Shown piece after piece: positions 1 to 7,373 of a stretch of DNA of 18,349 nt. The position numbers and the translations under genes are program-made. The stretch is from Lachnospiraceae bacterium UBA7589. GTDB taxonomy: Bacteria; Bacillota; Clostridia; Lachnospirales; Lachnospiraceae. The stretch is from NCBI GenBank assembly GCA_002476495.1, contig DLKL01000050.1, positions 6,516-24,864 of the forward strand, in the 5' to 3' direction. Position 1 is the stretch's first letter. Each line of letters opens with the position of its first letter. The notes beneath the pieces were generated by a model, which made no database searches, was not told the origin of the DNA, and worked only from the letters and a program-made list of their open reading frames with translations.

Positions 1-37
1 GACTCCTCACCCTTTAGTGTCCAACACACGCAAGGAT

Positions 38-66
38 ATTTTATACCATAAGTGCATTTTTTTCAA
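38..66 (-). promoter_or_regulatory. Putative sigma-A type promoter reading out of the left edge
   Basis: On the minus strand TTGAAA (61-66) and TAAAAT (38-43) are separated by exactly 17 bases. It lies downstream of the FHA-ABC gene and points toward position 1, so it probably drives a minus-strand gene beyond the window. The following bases contain a GTGT/ACAC mini-hairpin and a GAGGAG stretch that may be the next gene's ribosome binding site. The call rests on hexamer match and spacing only. Confidence 0.4.
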
Positions 67-125
67 TATGCTGCAGTCTTATTACTAACGGAACAATTCC
101 CCTGCTTCTTATATACTTTTATTTT

Positions 126-2729
126 TTATCTTTGTTCATCCTTGAGCCTCGTAAGCACAAGAATACTGCCTCCGGCAAAAATAAAGGTAACGCCGAACAA
201 TAACCCCCAGCACTTTGCCATATGGCTCTTGTTTCTAAGGAACATCTCATCTGACTTCTCATTGTCACTTTCCCGGGTATCATCCTCTTCAATCTCTATA
301 ACCACAGGCTCTGATACATAGTCATCAAATTGCTGTGGGTCAGTGGTATAAAGCGAATAGTATTGTACGGAATCCTGAAGCCGGTTTATAGTCTCGTCGT
401 AGGCATCCTGCATGGATGCAATCATTTCATTACAGTCTGCTACAAGCTCATCCTGTTTTTTCTTTGCATCCTCCTTAGCCTTTCTGGTTTCTTCCTCTCC
501 TACCTGCTCAAGATCATTAAGGTTATTTGAGCTTCCCAATGCCTCCATGGACCACCTGCTGAATGTAAAATAGGATACCTTCTGCGTAACTCCGTCAAGA
601 GAAAAAAGTATGCCTGAAAAAAGCAGCTGGAAAATCAATATAAATGGTGCAAGTATCATGGCCCTGTCTCCATTTTTTGATATGGCAGACACCAGAAGTC
701 CAAAGCTTGCCGACACATATATGGTAACAAAGATAGTAACAATCATCTCCAAAACGGCATTGGAAAAAATAACTCCCTCACATTCAGGCTTCCCTTTAAT
801 AAGTACAAATACCAGAATAAGAATTATTGCCTGAATAAGAGCTATCACAGCCTGAACCATATATTTTGAAAGCATGTATACCGTAAGCTTCAGATTACCC
901 ATATATTCACGTTTAAGTATGACGCGTTCTTTATATATTTCCTGTATGGTATTAAAAAGTCCCATCCATATTCCCGCACTCATAAGAGCAAAGAGTATAG
1001 ACCTGGTTTCAAACATCTTCTCATATATACCCTCCTCTGCTACCAAAGCCATAAGAACACCTATGAGAACCGGTTGAAGAAATATCATCAAAAGTCTTGT
1101 AATATCATTTTTTATAAGACTCAAATATCTCTTTGTAAGAACCGCAAACTGATTCAGACTGCTTGCCTTTTTAGGTTTTATTTCTTTTCCAGAATCTACA
1201 CCTGTTTCATTTCCCAATACATTTAAACCTGATTTCTTAAAGCGATTTTCCCACAGCAACGGATTGTCAGTAATCATATCATAAACCTGAACAATATCCT
1301 CTGTATTAAAAAATTCCCTTATTCCATCAGGTTTTCCACAATAGCAAAGTTTTCCTCCTCTGCCCATTATTATAACCTTGTCACAAAGATGAAGATTATT
1401 TATGGTGTGGGTTACCATAACTATTGTCTTTTCCTGTTCTTTGGAAAGCCTGCTTAAGGTCCGCATAAGATGCAGTTCCGTACCGGGATCAAGTCCTGAA
1501 GTAGGCTCATCAAGGAAAAACAGACCCGGGTTAGCAAGAAGCTCAACTGCAATACTTGCTCTCTTTTTTTGTCCGCCTGAAAGTCTCCTTATAAAGGTAT
1601 CCTGATGTTCTGATAACTCCACCATTGAAAGAACATCCCTGATACGGACCTCAATTTCATCCTTAGTTGTATCCTCAGGCATCTTAAGCTTTGCTGTATA
1701 ATATAGCATTTTTTTCAAGGTCAGATTTTCGTAAATTATATTCTCCTGAGGGACAAAGCCAATTACATTTTTCAGAATTTGGAAATTTTCTCTCAGATTT
1801 ATTCCATTGCAATATACATCCCCTGTAACAGCTGTATCAAAGCCACTCATTGCAGTCATAAGAGTAGTTTTTCCTGCACCTGATCCACCTATAATTGCAA
1901 CAAACTCATTGGCACCTATATTGCAATCCACCTTATCCAGTATTGTTTTCTTTCCATGTGATACAGGAACATCCTTATTAAGTCCTCTGATTTCAAGAGC
2001 AATACCCTCCGGCTTAACCTTGTAAAATATCCTTCCCCCTGTAAAGATAAAGGTTGTATTCAATATCGTAAATATATCTTTATCATTGAGTCTGTACGGT
2101 TTTTCAATCCTTATGCCATTTACAAATACTCCGTTAACGGATTTGTTATCAAAAAGATAATATTCTCCTCCGGCACATCTTATTCCCGCATGCATCCGGG
2201 AAACAGCAATATTATTAAGCTTTATATCACAGTTTTCTGCACGTCCTATGCTATTGTCTCCCTCATGAATAGCATAGCTTTTCCATGTACCCTGTGAAGC
2301 ATTACTGTCATATAACATTAAAACCGACTCCATACCATTTAATGTTCTGGCAGTTCCCAGCCGGATTATCATATCCTCTCTTGTTCCACCATAATATTGC
2401 CCCGGTACTATCCTTGAAAATTGCTGACCATATGCAATGTAGGTTCCATTAGAGCTGTTCAAATCCCTTATATAAAACAAGCCTCCCGAAATACTGATTT
2501 CACCGTGATGTCCGGACACAATATCAGAATTAATGACTATGCTGTTATCCGATGCCCGTCCAAAGGAATATACAGCCTCCGGGTATGCACCCATATCCAG
2601 CTCTCTTATACCATCCCTGTCAACAATTACAAGTATATCAGAAGCCCCGGTGGAATTAATCTGCCGCTCATACATTTTTATGGCATCCTCATCCATAAAT
2701 ACGGTTCTTTCGTTAATGCTTTTACCCAT
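126..2729 (-). CDS. Double-FHA ABC transporter fusion (FHA-FHA-ATPase-ABCG-type membrane domain)
   Basis: A single 867-residue chain combines two phosphothreonine-binding FHA domains, one ABC ATPase and one ABC2/ABCG-like membrane domain, so a homodimer would be a complete exporter. FHA1 spans about residues 50-105 with GR at 57-58, S72-x-x-H75 and N94-G-T; FHA2 spans about 153-225 with GR at 162-163, S177-x-x-H180 and N199-G. The ATPase follows: Walker A G281-T288, Q-loop Q328, signature LSGGQ 383-387, Walker B ending D407-E408, H-loop H441. Six membrane segments are seen near 547-563, 577-595, 621-645, 657-682, 690-710 and 840-859. Between the last two lies an extracytoplasmic loop of about 125 residues, coiled-coil-like at roughly 740-790 and very acidic at 800-827. 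The layout resembles mycobacterial Rv1747, an FHA-ABC exporter controlled by a Ser/Thr kinase (known family knowledge). The ATG has a GGGAG site five bases upstream. It lies just behind ftsZ across a terminator. The substrate is unknown; the link to division is inferred from position. Confidence 0.9.
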   Translation of the reverse strand: MGKSINERTVFMDEDAIKMYERQINSTGASDILVIVDRDGIRELDMGAYPEAVYSFGRASDNSIVINSDIVSGHHGEISISGGLFYIRDLNSSNGTYIAYGQQFSRIVPGQYYGGTREDMIIRLGTARTLNGMESVLMLYDSNASQGTWKSYAIHEGDNSIGRAENCDIKLNNIAVSRMHAGIRCAGGEYYLFDNKSVNGVFVNGIRIEKPYRLNDKDIFTILNTTFIFTGGRIFYKVKPEGIALEIRGLNKDVPVSHGKKTILDKVDCNIGANEFVAIIGGSGAGKTTLMTAMSGFDTAVTGDVYCNGINLRENFQILKNVIGFVPQENIIYENLTLKKMLYYTAKLKMPEDTTKDEIEVRIRDVLSMVELSEHQDTFIRRLSGGQKKRASIAVELLANPGLFFLDEPTSGLDPGTELHLMRTLSRLSKEQEKTIVMVTHTINNLHLCDKVIIMGRGGKLCYCGKPDGIREFFNTEDIVQVYDMITDNPLLWENRFKKSGLNVLGNETGVDSGKEIKPKKASSLNQFAVLTKRYLSLIKNDITRLLMIFLQPVLIGVLMALVAEEGIYEKMFETRSILFALMSAGIWMGLFNTIQEIYKERVILKREYMGNLKLTVYMLSKYMVQAVIALIQAIILILVFVLIKGKPECEGVIFSNAVLEMIVTIFVTIYVSASFGLLVSAISKNGDRAMILAPFILIFQLLFSGILFSLDGVTQKVSYFTFSRWSMEALGSSNNLNDLEQVGEEETRKAKEDAKKKQDELVADCNEMIASMQDAYDETINRLQDSVQYYSLYTTDPQQFDDYVSEPVVIEIEEDDTRESDNEKSDEMFLRNKSHMAKCWGLLFGVTFIFAGGSILVLTRLKDEQR

Positions 2730-2748
2730 TATTATCTCCCATAAATTT

Positions 2749-2777
2749 AAAAAAGGAGCTGTTTATATCACAGCTCC
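2749..2777 (-). terminator. Intrinsic terminator after ftsZ
   Basis: On the minus strand a perfect 8-bp stem (GGAGCTGT with ACAGCTCC; 2770-2777 and 2755-2762) encloses a seven-base loop and is followed directly by six T's (2749-2754). It starts 12 bases past the ftsZ stop. The downstream FHA-ABC start codon is only about 20 bases beyond the T-tract, so that gene depends on read-through or on a promoter within or before the hairpin. Confidence 0.8.
2762..2770 (-). promoter_or_regulatory. Possible extended -10 element nested in the ftsZ terminator loop
   Basis: The terminator loop reads TGATATAAA on the minus strand, matching the extended -10 pattern TGnTATAAT with one mismatch. No good -35 hexamer is seen at 16-18 bases upstream. 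A transcript from here would begin in the 3' arm of the hairpin, leaving it unable to fold into the terminator, and would give the FHA-ABC gene a leader of about 25 bases. Tentative. Confidence 0.3.
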
Positions 2778-2789
2778 AATTTTTATTCT

Positions 2790-3995
2790 CTAACCTCTTT
2801 TAAGAAAATCAGGTATTTTAATACCACTTGAAGACACATTGTTTGACGGTTTTACTGTTGATGATTTAATCGGGCTTGTCAAATCAATGGATGGCTTAGT
2901 GGATGTGCTATTCATAAATGATGGTTTCGGTGTAGATGTAACTGCACTTGTAATAGGCTGTCCTGAATAAGTAGGAGCTTTAATCGGTGTCACACTTGGC
3001 TTAGCCTGCTGGGCCGGTGCCGAAACGGCAACTCCCTCTCCGGCCTTTCCTTCAATACCTGTTGCTATAATTGTGATACATACATCCTCACCCATAACAT
3101 CATTATCAACTGTACCAAATATAATATTAACACTATCACCGGCAACCTCTGTAAGGTATGTAATAGCATCGTATGCCTCTACGATACCAATATTACCCGA
3201 GAAGTTAACAATAATATCAGTTGCTCCGGCAACTGTAGTCTCAAGCAATGGGCTGTCCATAGCAGATTTAATTGCGTCAACTGCCTTATTATCACCACTT
3301 GCTCTTCCTATTCCGATATGAGCAATGCCCTTGTCTCTCATTACAGTCTGGATATCAGCAAAGTCAAGGTTAATAAGACCCGGCTTGTTAATAAGATCTG
3401 TTACGCCCTGAACACCCTGCTGTAAAACCTCATCAGCCTTTTTTAATGCCTCAGGTATACTTGTACGCTTATCACATACCTGTAAAAGCTTGTCATTAGG
3501 AATAACAATAAGAGTATCCACATTCTCCCTGAGCTTTGCAATTCCGTTAATTGCATTAGTCATTCTTGGCTTACCCTCAAATGAGAAAGGCTTGGTAACA
3601 ACACCCACGGTAAGTATTCCCAGATTTCTTGCAATTTCAGCAACAACAGGGGCAGCACCGGTTCCGGTTCCACCACCCATACCACAGGTAACGAATACCA
3701 TGTTGGCATCCTTCATGATATCTGTTATTTCCTCTCTATTTTCTTCAACAGCACTGGCTCCAATCTCAGGCTTTGCACCTGCACCCAGTCCCTTTGTGAG
3801 TTTCTCACCTATCTGAATTTTTGTAGTTGCTCTGCTTTGTGATAAAATCTGTTTATCAGTATTGATTGCTATAAGCTCCACACCTTCAACATTTTCATCA
3901 ATCATTCTGTTTACTGCATTGTTACCAGCACCACCCACACCAATAACCAAAATTCTTGCAGGGGTTTTCTCATCGTTTGATTTTATTTCAAGCAA
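2790..3995 (-). CDS. ftsZ: Cell division protein FtsZ
   Basis: Bacterial tubulin homologue; a GTPase that polymerises into the cytokinetic ring. In the longest ORF (407 codons from 4013) the N-terminal nucleotide-binding region starts near residue 20 (VGGAGNNAVNRM), the tubulin signature GGGTGTG is at 113-119, and the T7 loop with catalytic aspartates is NLDFAD at 215-220. A Ser/Thr/Pro-rich linker of about 75 residues leads to the conserved C-terminal peptide (IKIPDFLKRG) that docks membrane tethers. I place the start at a TTG (3993-3995), codon 7 of the long ORF, giving 401 residues: a strong AAGGAGG lies inside codons 2-4, eight bases before this TTG, nothing resembling a ribosome site precedes the upstream ATG, and the resulting start (M-LEIKSN) matches the start of B. 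subtilis FtsZ (MLEFETN). It has its own promoter upstream and a terminator downstream. No ftsA neighbour is present. Confidence 0.97.
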   Translation of the reverse strand: MLEIKSNDEKTPARILVIGVGGAGNNAVNRMIDENVEGVELIAINTDKQILSQSRATTKIQIGEKLTKGLGAGAKPEIGASAVEENREEITDIMKDANMVFVTCGMGGGTGTGAAPVVAEIARNLGILTVGVVTKPFSFEGKPRMTNAINGIAKLRENVDTLIVIPNDKLLQVCDKRTSIPEALKKADEVLQQGVQGVTDLINKPGLINLDFADIQTVMRDKGIAHIGIGRASGDNKAVDAIKSAMDSPLLETTVAGATDIIVNFSGNIGIVEAYDAITYLTEVAGDSVNIIFGTVDNDVMGEDVCITIIATGIEGKAGEGVAVSAPAQQAKPSVTPIKAPTYSGQPITSAVTSTPKPSFMNSTSTKPSIDLTSPIKSSTVKPSNNVSSSGIKIPDFLKRG

Positions 3996-4003
3996 GGTCT
4001 TCT

Positions 4004-4010
4004 CCTCCTT
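4004..4010 (-). promoter_or_regulatory. Ribosome binding site that fixes the ftsZ start
   Basis: AAGGAGG on the minus strand lies just inside the ATG-initiated long ORF and eight bases before the TTG at 3995. This spacing is ideal for the TTG and useless for the ATG at 4013. Confidence 0.8.
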
Positions 4011-4052
4011 CATTGTGTTTGATTTGTAATATATATTAGCAATAACGTATGA

Positions 4053-4061
4053 TTATCCACA
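4053..4061 (+). promoter_or_regulatory. Consensus DnaA box in the ftsZ leader
   Basis: TTATCCACA on the plus strand matches the 9-base DnaA consensus exactly. It lies between the ftsZ -10 element (4081-4086) and the ftsZ start (3995), inside the predicted 5' leader. It is the only perfect copy I noticed in the window. A single 9-mer may be chance; the location makes DnaA-linked control of ftsZ a testable idea. Confidence 0.45.
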
Positions 4062-4080
4062 TTGTTGCATTATTACTCTA

Positions 4081-4109
4081 ATAATATAATTTTTTTAAGA
4101 AAATATCAA
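4081..4109 (-). promoter_or_regulatory. Promoter of ftsZ
   Basis: On the minus strand TTGATA (4104-4109) and TATTAT (4081-4086) are separated by 17 bases. It is the only good sigma-A match in the 127-base gap between ftsQ and ftsZ, and would give a leader of roughly 75-80 bases. ftsZ may also be reached by transcription from the upstream cluster, since I see no terminator after ftsQ. Confidence 0.6.
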
Positions 4110-4122
4110 CATTTTTTTGTAA

Positions 4123-4818
4123 TTATTGTTTAAAACTTGCTGTGGCATTATCAGAATTGAAATCTTTCATGTAAAGTGTTCCCTTTAAACCCTCCAAGCC
4201 CTGAAGAATACTCCCCAGATTCATCATCTGGATTTCCAGATATTCTCCGCTTCCAAGTTCAATTGTAATATTCCGGTGGGTGAGAACAATTTCATTTTCC
4301 GGGGTGAATTTTATTGAATCTATATCCAGCTCATATTTTTCAATCAGCTGCGTCAAAGCTAAAATGTGTTGAAATTTGCTTTCGTCTGCAATAGGAAGTC
4401 TCTCTCCCATTTCCCAGTTGTTAAAATCCAGACCTTTTATACATGGTACTCCGTCTATTGCATCAGAGGATACATCCAGCACCACTCCGTCCTTATCAAA
4501 ATACACATAGTTATTCATATATTCTACGCAGCCTGCAAGAGACTTTTCATATACCACAACTGCCACCTGGTTTTTAGAAATATACTCTATATCCACCTTA
4601 TCTACAAAAGGTATCCCCTCTATGGGTGAAAATTTGTTTGATAAGTATAACAGCAAAGTATTGTCTCCCTTGGCTTTTACCACATCTATCACCTGCTGTT
4701 CGCTTACATTTTTACATCCGGACACCTGTATTTCCTTTAAATTAAAAGTGCTGATATACAAAATACCTGCTGCCACGGCAATAATTATTATTGCAGCTAT
4801 AATAATAGATTTTTTCAT
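4123..4818 (-). CDS. ftsQ: Cell division protein FtsQ/DivIB
   Basis: Bitopic divisome protein that works with FtsL (and usually DivIC/FtsB) to recruit and regulate the septal synthase FtsW-PBP. The chain of 231 residues has a very short basic N-terminus, one membrane anchor (about residues 4-23, isoleucine-rich) and an extracytoplasmic part. A POTRA domain (FNLKEIQVSGCKNVS onward, about 25-95) is followed by the beta domain up to about residue 220. The longest ORF begins at a GTG (4824), but that codon overlaps the AGGAAGG ribosome site; the ATG two codons later, about five bases after the site, is the better start. It follows ftsW after 20 bases, in the slot where murG often lies in other Firmicutes. 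The protein is compact, with an unusually short cytoplasmic tail. Confidence 0.88.
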   Translation of the reverse strand: MKKSIIIAAIIIIAVAAGILYISTFNLKEIQVSGCKNVSEQQVIDVVKAKGDNTLLLYLSNKFSPIEGIPFVDKVDIEYISKNQVAVVVYEKSLAGCVEYMNNYVYFDKDGVVLDVSSDAIDGVPCIKGLDFNNWEMGERLPIADESKFQHILALTQLIEKYELDIDSIKFTPENEIVLTHRNITIELGSGEYLEIQMMNLGSILQGLEGLKGTLYMKDFNSDNATASFKQ

Positions 4819-4838
4819 AGGCACCTTCCTGTTTTGTA

Positions 4839-5984
4839 CTATTCTGTTGGTTTGATTTTTCTTGACACGCTTAATACCAGACTCATTTCTACCAATACGA
4901 ACACCAATGAAGTACCTCCATAGCTTATAAACGGAAGTGTGACCCCTGTAGGAGGTATTGTGTTGGTAACAACCCCTATGTTTATTATAAGCTGTACGGC
5001 TATGTGAGTCATTACACCGGTTACAAGAAAGCCTCCGAATCTGTCCTGGGTATGTTCTGCTATATATATCATTCTATAAAGCAGCATAATAAACAATGCA
5101 ATTATCCCCACTGCCCCAAACAGTCCAAGTTCCTCGCATATTATTGAAAAAATCATATCATTATGAGCCTCCGGCAAAAAACCCATCTTCTGAATACTTT
5201 GTCCGAGTCCTCTGCCAAACAATCCTCCCGAACCAATTGCATAAAGAGACTGCATGGTCTGAAAGCCACTGTCACTTGTTTCCGGATGGAGCCAGGCATC
5301 TATTCTGTCTCCTCTGTAGCCTACGAGAAAAATAGCGCAAAGAGCCGCTATGACACCTATTACCAGAAGAATAAGTAAATTCTTGATTTTAGGGCTTGCC
5401 ACAAATAATATAACTCCCATAATCGCAAAACAGACTATGGCTGTACTCAGATTTTCCTTGGCAATAAGCACAATACAGAAAAGAGGAAGCGCACACATTC
5501 TGAAAAGCCCCCCCATAGTGTCAAGTCTTTTTGACTGTACCTCACATACATGGGACATATATATTATAATCGCAATTTTGGCTATCTCGGAAGGCTGAAA
5601 CCTGATACCCATAATACTTATCCATCTTACCGCTCCGTTTGTAGCCTCACCCATAATAAGAACATAAAGGCAAAGCACTGTGGAACCTATCATGGCTACC
5701 TGGGACAGTCCTCTGTATTTGTAGTGATCCCGGTGGGACAGAACAATCATCAACGCAAAAGCAAACGCGCCAAAAAAGGCCTGTCTTTTTGCGAAATACC
5801 CACTGTCTCCAAACATAATTACTCCCTTATAGGAGCTGGAGCTGTACACCATTAGGATTCCGATAAGTACAATAACCACAAGAAGAAACAATGTCTCATA
5901 ATCAAAATATCCCCCTCTTATCCAGCCCTTCCTTATAGAGCTTATATGTGATTTTCTGTGTGCAATATCGTTATTAGAATCCAC
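4839..5984 (-). CDS. ftsW: Septal peptidoglycan polymerase FtsW (SEDS family)
   Basis: Polytopic glycosyltransferase that polymerises lipid II at the septum with a class B PBP partner. The 381-residue protein has an N-terminal cytoplasmic tail of about 28 residues and about ten membrane segments. Family marks include NGAVRW (116-121), FQPSE (129-133), the catalytic aspartate D276 in the extracellular HNDMIFS stretch, the loop QSLYAIGSGG, and the C-terminal PPTGVTLPFISYGG (344-357) that distinguishes FtsW/RodA/SpoVE. The start is a GTG; a GAGGAG in the last codons of murD lies ten bases upstream, so the two are closely linked (7 bases between). Location in the dcw cluster favours FtsW over RodA; SpoVE is closely related and cannot be excluded by sequence alone. 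Confidence 0.93.
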   Translation of the reverse strand: MDSNNDIAHRKSHISSIRKGWIRGGYFDYETLFLLVVIVLIGILMVYSSSSYKGVIMFGDSGYFAKRQAFFGAFAFALMIVLSHRDHYKYRGLSQVAMIGSTVLCLYVLIMGEATNGAVRWISIMGIRFQPSEIAKIAIIIYMSHVCEVQSKRLDTMGGLFRMCALPLFCIVLIAKENLSTAIVCFAIMGVILFVASPKIKNLLILLVIGVIAALCAIFLVGYRGDRIDAWLHPETSDSGFQTMQSLYAIGSGGLFGRGLGQSIQKMGFLPEAHNDMIFSIICEELGLFGAVGIIALFIMLLYRMIYIAEHTQDRFGGFLVTGVMTHIAVQLIINIGVVTNTIPPTGVTLPFISYGGTSLVFVLVEMSLVLSVSRKIKPTE

Positions 5985-5991
5985 TGTTTAA

Positions 5992-7356
5992 TCACTCCTC
6001 AAGATTTTTTACATATTCCTTGAACAAATTTCCTCTCTGTTCATAGCTTTCAAACATATCCCAGCTTGCACAGGCAGGGGACAAAAGCACCGCATCTCCC
6101 GGTTTTGCATTTTTGTAGCAGAATTCAACCGCTTCTTCAAGGCTGTCAACCCTTATAATACTGTAAAATCCATGCTGCTTTGCACAAAGCTCAATAGCAT
6201 CGGCAGTTTCTCCCATAAGTACCAGATATCTTACCTTTGCATCAAAAGCATCTATCCATTCATCGAAGGGAACCTTTTTGTCATACCCTCCGCCAATGAG
6301 AAGAGTTGTTGTGGTCATAGCCTGTATTCCCTTTATCGCTGCATCAGGGTTTGTACCTTTGGAATCATTATAATACGCAACACCGTTTATGGTTTTTACA
6401 TATTCTATTCTATGCTCCACACCCCTGAATTCTCTGCATACCCTTTCAATTATTTCTACAGGAACACCAATAAAATATGTCATTGCAACAGCAGCAAGAA
6501 CATTTTCTACATTATGATTCCCCAGAAGCTTAATATCATTAAGTGACAAAACTCTTGTTACTTTATCATTGTATTTCACCAATACATCATCCCTGTCAAC
6601 ATACACACCCTCATCAAGCTTCTTCAATCTGCTGAAATAGATTATTCTTGTATGTATCTGTGATGCCAGTTTTACAGTTTCCGGATCATCATAGTTAAGT
6701 ATGGCATAATCATCCATTCCCTGATTTTTAGTTATATTCTTCTTACATTCCGCATAATTTTCAAAGGTATAATGTCTGTTAAGGTGATCCGGAGTCACAT
6801 TCAATATTGCACTTATCCTTGGTGCAAAATCTACTATAGTTTCCAGCTGGAAACTGCTGATTTCAGCAACGGTAACAGAGTTCTCAGTGGTTTTATCCGC
6901 CATTTTTGTATAAGGTATACCAATATTTCCAACCACAAAGGTTTCAGGATTATACGCCTTCATTATCTCTCCTACAAGAGTTGTAGTAGTTGTTTTTCCA
7001 TTAGTTCCTGTTATGGCAAGAACCTTTCCCTTTTCATAATGGTATGCAAGCTCTATTTCGCTCCACACAGGAAGTCCTTCACTCTTAACCTTTTTTACAA
7101 ACTCCTTGTCAACGGGAATTCCCGGACTGATTACCATAATTTCGCACTGGGAAATTATGTCATCATTTATATCGCCAATATATATTTCAATGTTTTCCTT
7201 ACCCGGTATATCCTTAAGCTTTTCTCTTATATCATCAGGTCTGATATTCTTATTTTCATCAAAAAGAATAACCTTTTCACCATTTCTGGCCAGAAGCTCG
7301 CCGGCACATATTCCACTCTTTCCGCAGCCTGCCACTAACACTTTTTTACTAAACAT
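5992..7356 (-). CDS. murD: UDP-N-acetylmuramoyl-L-alanine--D-glutamate ligase MurD
   Basis: Cytoplasmic ATP-dependent ligase that adds D-glutamate to UDP-MurNAc-L-Ala. In the 454-residue protein the N-terminal Rossmann-like domain begins VLVAGCGKSG (6-15). The ATP-binding loop is GTNGKTTT (117-124), the central domain carries EISSFQLE (165-172), DHLNRH (190-195) and a lysine near 205 expected to be carbamylated, and the C-terminal domain has GVEHR (312-316) and NDSKGTN (330-336). The longest ORF runs to 7458 and reads back into mraY; I use the ATG at 7356 because AGGAGG sits seven bases ahead of it and the Rossmann strand starts at once. Seventeen bases separate it from mraY, so the two are co-transcribed. 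Confidence 0.96.
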   Translation of the reverse strand: MFSKKVLVAGCGKSGICAGELLARNGEKVILFDENKNIRPDDIREKLKDIPGKENIEIYIGDINDDIISQCEIMVISPGIPVDKEFVKKVKSEGLPVWSEIELAYHYEKGKVLAITGTNGKTTTTTLVGEIMKAYNPETFVVGNIGIPYTKMADKTTENSVTVAEISSFQLETIVDFAPRISAILNVTPDHLNRHYTFENYAECKKNITKNQGMDDYAILNYDDPETVKLASQIHTRIIYFSRLKKLDEGVYVDRDDVLVKYNDKVTRVLSLNDIKLLGNHNVENVLAAVAMTYFIGVPVEIIERVCREFRGVEHRIEYVKTINGVAYYNDSKGTNPDAAIKGIQAMTTTTLLIGGGYDKKVPFDEWIDAFDAKVRYLVLMGETADAIELCAKQHGFYSIIRVDSLEEAVEFCYKNAKPGDAVLLSPACASWDMFESYEQRGNLFKEYVKNLEE

Positions 7357-7373
7357 ATTCTTTCCTCCTAACC

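Noticed and set aside
1..125. Possible terminator or riboswitch downstream of the FHA-ABC gene
   Set aside because: Only a 4-bp GGAA/TTCC hairpin without a T-run and a tiny GTGT/ACAC stem are present; no riboswitch or T-box consensus could be matched in the few bases available.
2877..2882. Perfect TTGACA on the minus strand within the ftsZ 3' end as a promoter for the FHA-ABC gene
   Set aside because: No -10 like hexamer lies 16-18 bases downstream, so it is probably just coding sequence.
6772..7338. Plus-strand open frame of 188 codons opposite murD
   Set aside because: It lies wholly within murD, whose ligase motifs are clear; the plus-strand product shows no family features.
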